This document shows, piece after piece, positions 60,552 to 64,000 of a DNA stretch of 64,000 nucleotides. Under the pieces are notes generated by a model. It made no database searches. It saw nothing but the letters and a program-made list of their open reading frames with translations, and was not told the origin of the DNA. The stretch covers positions 6,759,501-6,823,500 of the forward strand of contig NZ_CP108088.1 of the NCBI RefSeq assembly GCF_036192275.1, written 5' to 3'. This DNA is from Streptomyces sp. NBC_00250 (GTDB lineage Bacteria > Actinomycetota > Actinomycetes > Streptomycetales > Streptomycetaceae). The number at the start of each line of letters is the position of its first letter. Within the stretch, counting starts at the first letter, position 1. Both the position numbers and the translations under genes were made by a program.

Positions 60552-61816
60552 CCATGCCACGGGGCGCCCGCGGCGCAGCCCCCCGCCACGACGACCGCCG
60601 CCGCAGCTTCCCGCAGGTCGCACCCCGCGAGGCTCCCGACGGTCGGTTCGCCGCCACCTGGTGGGGGAACGCCTGGGTGGAGGCACTGGAGGACACGGCC
60701 CTGGACGTGGCCCGTCTCGCCCGCGGCAGGGCGTACGCGGGACGCGGGCATGTCGACGCGATCACCGTCACTCCCGGCCGGGTCGTCGCCTATGTCCACG
60801 GCAGCCGGCCCCGCCCGTACCGCACCGAGATCAGGATGCGGACCCTCGGGGACGACGGCTGGGAGCGGTTCCTCGACGAGGCCACGGCCCGCCCCGACCA
60901 CATCGCCGCCCTGCTCGACAAGGACGTGCCGCACGCCCTGGGGGCGGTCACCGGTCTGCTGCCCGCGCCGGGCGACCTCGTCCCCGACTGCTCCTGCCCG
61001 GACGACGGTTACCCCTGCAAGCACGCCGCCGCCCTCTGCTACCAGGCCGCCCGACTCCTCGACGAGGACCCGTTCGTCCTCTTCCTGATGCGCGGTCGCG
61101 GGGAGCAGGAGCTGCTCGCCGAGCTCACCCGGCGCAACGCGGCCCTGTCCGCCGCCGAGACGACCGCCGCCGCACCCCCGATGCCCACCGTCCCCGCCCG
61201 TGCCGTGTTCGCCGCGACGGAGCGGGCGGGGCTGCCGCTGCCTCCTCCGCTGCCGCTTCCGGACCGCCCCGGTCGCCCCGCCGTCTTCCCGCCCGACCCC
61301 GACGCCCCCGACCCGCTCGCCCTCGACCTCCTCGCCTCCGAAGCCGCCGCCCGCGCCCACGCGTTCCTCGCCACCGGGCACGACCCGGTCGCCGCGCTCA
61401 GCCCGTGGCAGGACGCCGTCCGGCTGGCCGCCGCACACCCCGGCTCCGGGCTCACGGCCACGACCCGGGCCCTCTACCGCGACCTGGCGTACGCGCTCGA
61501 CCGGACCCCCACGGACCTCGCCAGGGCCGTCGCCGCCTGGCGTCAGGGCGGCGCCGCCGGTCTCGCCGTACTCGAAGAGCCGTGGGATCCGCCCGCGGGT
61601 CCGTTCGACCGTGCCCGGCCCGCGCTGCTCGCCGCCGATTTCCCCGCCTTCCGTCCCTGGCGCAACCGCCTCTCCACCGAGTCCCTGCAGCTCCGCCTCG
61701 GCCGTGACGGCCTCTGGTACGGCTACGAGTCGGACGCCGGACGCGAGGACTGGTGGCCGCGCGGCACCCCCGACCACGACCCGGTGGGAGCCCTCACCGA
61801 CCTTCTGGGGCGCTGA
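60548..61816 (+). CDS. SWIM zinc-finger protein
   Basis: The 422-residue protein has a SWIM motif (Cys148-Ser-Cys150, Cys157-x-His159, CSCPDDGYPCKH), a zinc site that binds DNA or proteins, and starts with the TWWGNAWVEALE element typical of SNF2-linked SWIM proteins. The C-terminal half is variable and contains a Pro-rich stretch (about 195-250). GTG 60548 overlaps the SNF2 stop. ATG 60554 is the alternative. It probably works with the SNF2 protein at damaged DNA. Confidence 0.88.
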   Translation: MTMPRGARGAAPRHDDRRRSFPQVAPREAPDGRFAATWWGNAWVEALEDTALDVARLARGRAYAGRGHVDAITVTPGRVVAYVHGSRPRPYRTEIRMRTLGDDGWERFLDEATARPDHIAALLDKDVPHALGAVTGLLPAPGDLVPDCSCPDDGYPCKHAAALCYQAARLLDEDPFVLFLMRGRGEQELLAELTRRNAALSAAETTAAAPPMPTVPARAVFAATERAGLPLPPPLPLPDRPGRPAVFPPDPDAPDPLALDLLASEAAARAHAFLATGHDPVAALSPWQDAVRLAAAHPGSGLTATTRALYRDLAYALDRTPTDLARAVAAWRQGGAAGLAVLEEPWDPPAGPFDRARPALLAADFPAFRPWRNRLSTESLQLRLGRDGLWYGYESDAGREDWWPRGTPDHDPVGALTDLLGR

Positions 61817-61940
61817 CCGACACTCGAACGGGGCCCACTCGATGGAGTGAAACCCGTCAACGGCCGGATCCGGCACGTGCGTTTGTCGCGTTGATTCCGG
61901 TACGGGCACTTGCCCGCACACCTCCGGAAGGCAGGAAGCC

Positions 61941-62756
61941 ATGAGGCAGATTCGCCGAAGTGGTCTGGCCACACTGTTGGTCACGGGTGGGGCGCTCGCC
62001 CTGTCGGCGGGCGCCGCGCACGCCGACTCCGGCGCACAGGGCGCCGCGGTCGGCTCGCCGGGCGTCGGCTCCGGCAACACGGTTCAGCTGCCGGTGCACG
62101 TGCCGGTCAACGTCTGCGGCAACACGGTCAGCGTCGTCGGCCTGCTCAACCCGGCCTTCGGCAACCGCTGTTCCAACCACTCCGCCGAGAAGGAGCCCGA
62201 CGGCTACGGCTCGGAGGACGGCGGCGGGTCCCACAAGGACGAGCCGGGCACCCCGCGCGGCGGGGAGCAGGCCGGCGGTCACCACGGCGGCGGTCAGCAC
62301 GGCGGCGGCTCCTCCGACGGCGGCTCGTCCAACGGCGGCGGGTCCACGGCCGAGACCCACGTCGCGGGATCTCCCGGCGTCCTCTCCGGGAACGGCCTCC
62401 AGCTGCCCATCGACCTCCCGGTGAACGTCAGCGGGAACTCGGTCAACGTGGTCGGCATCCTCAACCCGGTCTTCGGCAACACCTCGGTCAACGGCCCCTC
62501 GAAGCCCGAGCAGCCGATCGAGACGCCGACGCCCCGCCCGCAGACCCCCGTCCGGAACGTGCCGGTCCCGCAGACCGAGACCGAGACGGAGAAGCCGGCC
62601 GCCCCGGCGCCCAAGCCGCAGGGTGGGACGAGCACGGTCGCGCTGGCCGCCACCGGTTCGGACAGCGTCGGTTACACGTCCGCCGCGAGCGCCGCGCTGC
62701 TGCTCGGCGGAGCCCTGCTGTACCGTCGCGCGCGCCGCGCCGGAGACCAGGCCTGA
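61941..62756 (+). CDS. Long chaplin with two chaplin domains and sortase signal
   Basis: The 271-residue precursor has a signal peptide (1-28) and a first chaplin domain (about 35-80; Cys59 and Cys77, VNVCGNTVSVVGLLNPAFGN). A Gly/His/Ser-rich linker leads to a second chaplin domain (about 142-184), then a Pro-rich spacer, the LAATG sortase motif (235-239), a transmembrane helix and an Arg-rich tail. Long chaplins are anchored to the wall of aerial hyphae by class E sortases and recruit short chaplins to the hydrophobic surface layer. In the second domain Ser164 and Thr181 stand where the cysteines are in the first. An inverted repeat CACTC-GATG-GAGTG (61836-61849) lies upstream. Confidence 0.92.
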   Translation: MRQIRRSGLATLLVTGGALALSAGAAHADSGAQGAAVGSPGVGSGNTVQLPVHVPVNVCGNTVSVVGLLNPAFGNRCSNHSAEKEPDGYGSEDGGGSHKDEPGTPRGGEQAGGHHGGGQHGGGSSDGGSSNGGGSTAETHVAGSPGVLSGNGLQLPIDLPVNVSGNSVNVVGILNPVFGNTSVNGPSKPEQPIETPTPRPQTPVRNVPVPQTETETEKPAAPAPKPQGGTSTVALAATGSDSVGYTSAASAALLLGGALLYRRARRAGDQA

Positions 62757-62803
62757 GGGTCCCGACCACGCGGTCCGGCCGACGCGCACTGACACCCGAG
62801 CTG

Positions 62804-63493
62804 TCAGCCGCGTCCCCGGCCGAGGGCGCTCTCGCCACCGCGACGCCAGGCCCGGAGCACCGCCTCGATGGCGGGAGCAACCCTCGTCCGGGCCTGGTGC
62901 CGAGGAACCCCCTGCATCAGCAAGGTGTCGTACGGCGTGTCGACATGGCGCACGGAGGCGCGCACGGCCGCCGTGACGGCGCCTCGGTCGAGCGAGCGGC
63001 CGGCCGCCGTGCGCCCCACCCGTCCACTGCCCTTCGCGGAGGCGTGGACGGCGATCTCCGTGGCCCGGTCCGCCGGGATGGACGGAAAGAGCCGCAGGAC
63101 CTCCGACCGGAGGACCTCGGTGATCTCCACGTCGAGCGCCGCGCGCCGTACCGCGTCCCTCGCCCGGCGCCTGGCCCGCGCCTCCGCGTCCGCCAGGCAG
63201 GACAGCTCCGCCTCGGCGAGTGCCGCCTCCTCGACGAGCAGGCCCTGACGCTCGTAGCGGGTGCGGCGCCTGTTGTGGCGTACGACCACCGCCCAGAGCG
63301 CGCTTCCCTCGCGGGCCCGGCGGGTGAGCGCCGTGTCGCCCCGGCGCAGGAAGACGAGATGCCCGAGGTCGGCGCAGTCCAGACAGACCGGGGAGTTGAA
63401 CTCGACGATCATCCGTTCGAGGGGGCCCTGCCGGCACTCCGAGCAGCGGCGGCGCTTGAGCGGCTCGACGACCACGGGCGCGACGAGATCCAT
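62804..63493 (-). CDS. DUF2293 domain-containing protein
   Basis: The 229-residue protein has an N-terminal zinc-ribbon-like pattern (CSECRQGP and CLDCADLGH), a basic and alanine-rich middle and a C-terminal DUF2293 domain (about 115-220, SEVLRLFPSIPADRATEIAVHAS). No function is established. It is probably co-transcribed with the small gene upstream of it (14-bp gap). Confidence 0.82.
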   Translation of the reverse strand: MDLVAPVVVEPLKRRRCSECRQGPLERMIVEFNSPVCLDCADLGHLVFLRRGDTALTRRAREGSALWAVVVRHNRRRTRYERQGLLVEEAALAEAELSCLADAEARARRRARDAVRRAALDVEITEVLRSEVLRLFPSIPADRATEIAVHASAKGSGRVGRTAAGRSLDRGAVTAAVRASVRHVDTPYDTLLMQGVPRHQARTRVAPAIEAVLRAWRRGGESALGRGRG

Positions 63494-63507
63494 GTCCGCG
63501 CCCCCGT

Positions 63508-63966
63508 TCAGCGGACGCCGGGCGCGGCGGCGGCGATGAACACGGCGAGCGCTTCCTTCGCCTCCGCCGAGCGGCGGGCGCGCTCGGCCTCTCCCTCCGC
63601 ATCGTGCATGCAGTGGGTCTGCTCGAACGCGGCCTCGGCCAGTCGGCGGACGTGCGGGTCGTCGCAGACCAACTGCACGCGGAAGAGGGCTTGGCGGGCG
63701 GCGGTGCGCTGCCGGTAGGAGGCGTGGCGGGACTCCTCGGCCTCCTCCGACCCCGGCTCCTCGTGCGTCCGGAACCAGCGGTCGTTCTGGCTGTGCCGGT
63801 AGTCGACGACCGCGCCCGCGTAGGCACTGTAGGTCGAGATCCGCTCCTGGCGGAGCTGCTCGGTCCGGGCCAGCGAGGCGGTGCGCTCGGTGGCCCGCCC
63901 CTGGAACCAGTGCGTCGCGATGACACCCAACAGGGTTCCCGCCACCGCTATCAGCGCCACATCCAT
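63508..63966 (-). CDS. Small membrane-anchored hypothetical protein
   Basis: The 152-residue protein has one N-terminal transmembrane segment (about 3-19, VALIAVAGTLLGVIATHW) followed by a long helical, charged, alanine-rich domain that probably forms a coiled coil. No family recognised. It lies directly upstream of the DUF2293 gene on the same strand. Confidence 0.7.
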   Translation of the reverse strand: MDVALIAVAGTLLGVIATHWFQGRATERTASLARTEQLRQERISTYSAYAGAVVDYRHSQNDRWFRTHEEPGSEEAEESRHASYRQRTAARQALFRVQLVCDDPHVRRLAEAAFEQTHCMHDAEGEAERARRSAEAKEALAVFIAAAAPGVR

Positions 63967-64000
63967 GACCGGGCGCCCCCTCCCGTCCGCCGTCCTGTCC

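Noticed and set aside
57360..60686. A very long open frame (1108 codons) antisense to the SNF2 gene, and similar long antisense frames opposite livM, pepN and polA
   Set aside because: In GC-rich DNA the frame opposite a gene often lacks stops. These frames show Gly/Asp/Val/Arg-rich composition without motifs, while the sense proteins have full conserved families.

Overview
The window is a piece of a Streptomyces chromosome. It is very GC-rich, codons end strongly in G or C, GTG starts are common, and it carries Streptomyces hallmark genes: a long chaplin with a sortase signal, an RNase Sa-like ribonuclease, a Streptomyces griseus-type trypsin, a 503-residue ribosomal protein S1 and an ANTAR response regulator. 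From pyk to coaE the genes are mostly core housekeeping genes. I see no prophage, insertion sequence, plasmid module or CRISPR array.

Layout. 0-8 kb: a DEAD-box RNA helicase, a tyrosine phosphatase, then a divergent steroid C/D-ring degradation block: echA20-ipdA-ipdB-ipdC on the minus strand and two SDR genes on the plus strand, with a KstR2-like palindrome between them. 8-14.5 kb: a MarR regulator and a drug exporter facing each other across two matching operators, then secreted RNase and trypsin, an ankyrin/HEAT protein, an acetyltransferase and a metallopeptidase-like protein. 14.6-21.4 kb: a GH35 beta-galactosidase with a divergent AraC regulator, chorismate mutase, asparaginase and aminopeptidase N. 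21.5-24.4 kb: a translationally coupled decarboxylase and N-hydroxylase pair that resembles desA/desB without desC/desD. 24.4-30.3 kb: 5'-nucleotidase, a SIMPL protein, pyruvate kinase, a free-standing LAGLIDADG/HTH gene, an unusual tRNA and the ANTAR regulator. 30.4-36.3 kb: a complete livKHMGF branched-chain amino acid ABC operon. 36.8-48 kb: a thioesterase, a molybdopterin oxidoreductase, DNA polymerase I, a beta-lactamase-like protein, DUF4184, a lytic transglycosylase, a 46-residue microprotein and a DUF3068 protein. 48-64 kb: HrpB helicase, a methyltransferase, rpsA, a beta-helix secreted protein, PAC2, coaE, a TPR protein, a SNF2-SWIM operon, a chaplin, DUF2293 and a small membrane protein.

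Regulation can be read in several places. There are paired MarR operators and a KstR2-like site at the steroid block. A DasR-type site (chitin/GlcNAc control) abuts the -35 box of the beta-helix gene. A DNA-damage promoter of the RecA-NDp class precedes the SNF2-SWIM operon, and a near match precedes polA. rpsA has a consensus sigma-70-type promoter and a structured leader of about 190 nt. Several genes (pyk, polA, coaE, the chorismate mutase gene) appear to be leaderless.

The least ordinary segment is 28.6-29.7 kb. A LAGLIDADG-type gene with a helix-turn-helix starts 3 bp after the pyk stop. Next to it is a 73-nt tRNA that has a leucine anticodon (CAA) but lacks the long variable arm of leucine tRNAs, and an inverted partial copy of its anticodon arm lies just upstream of the response regulator.
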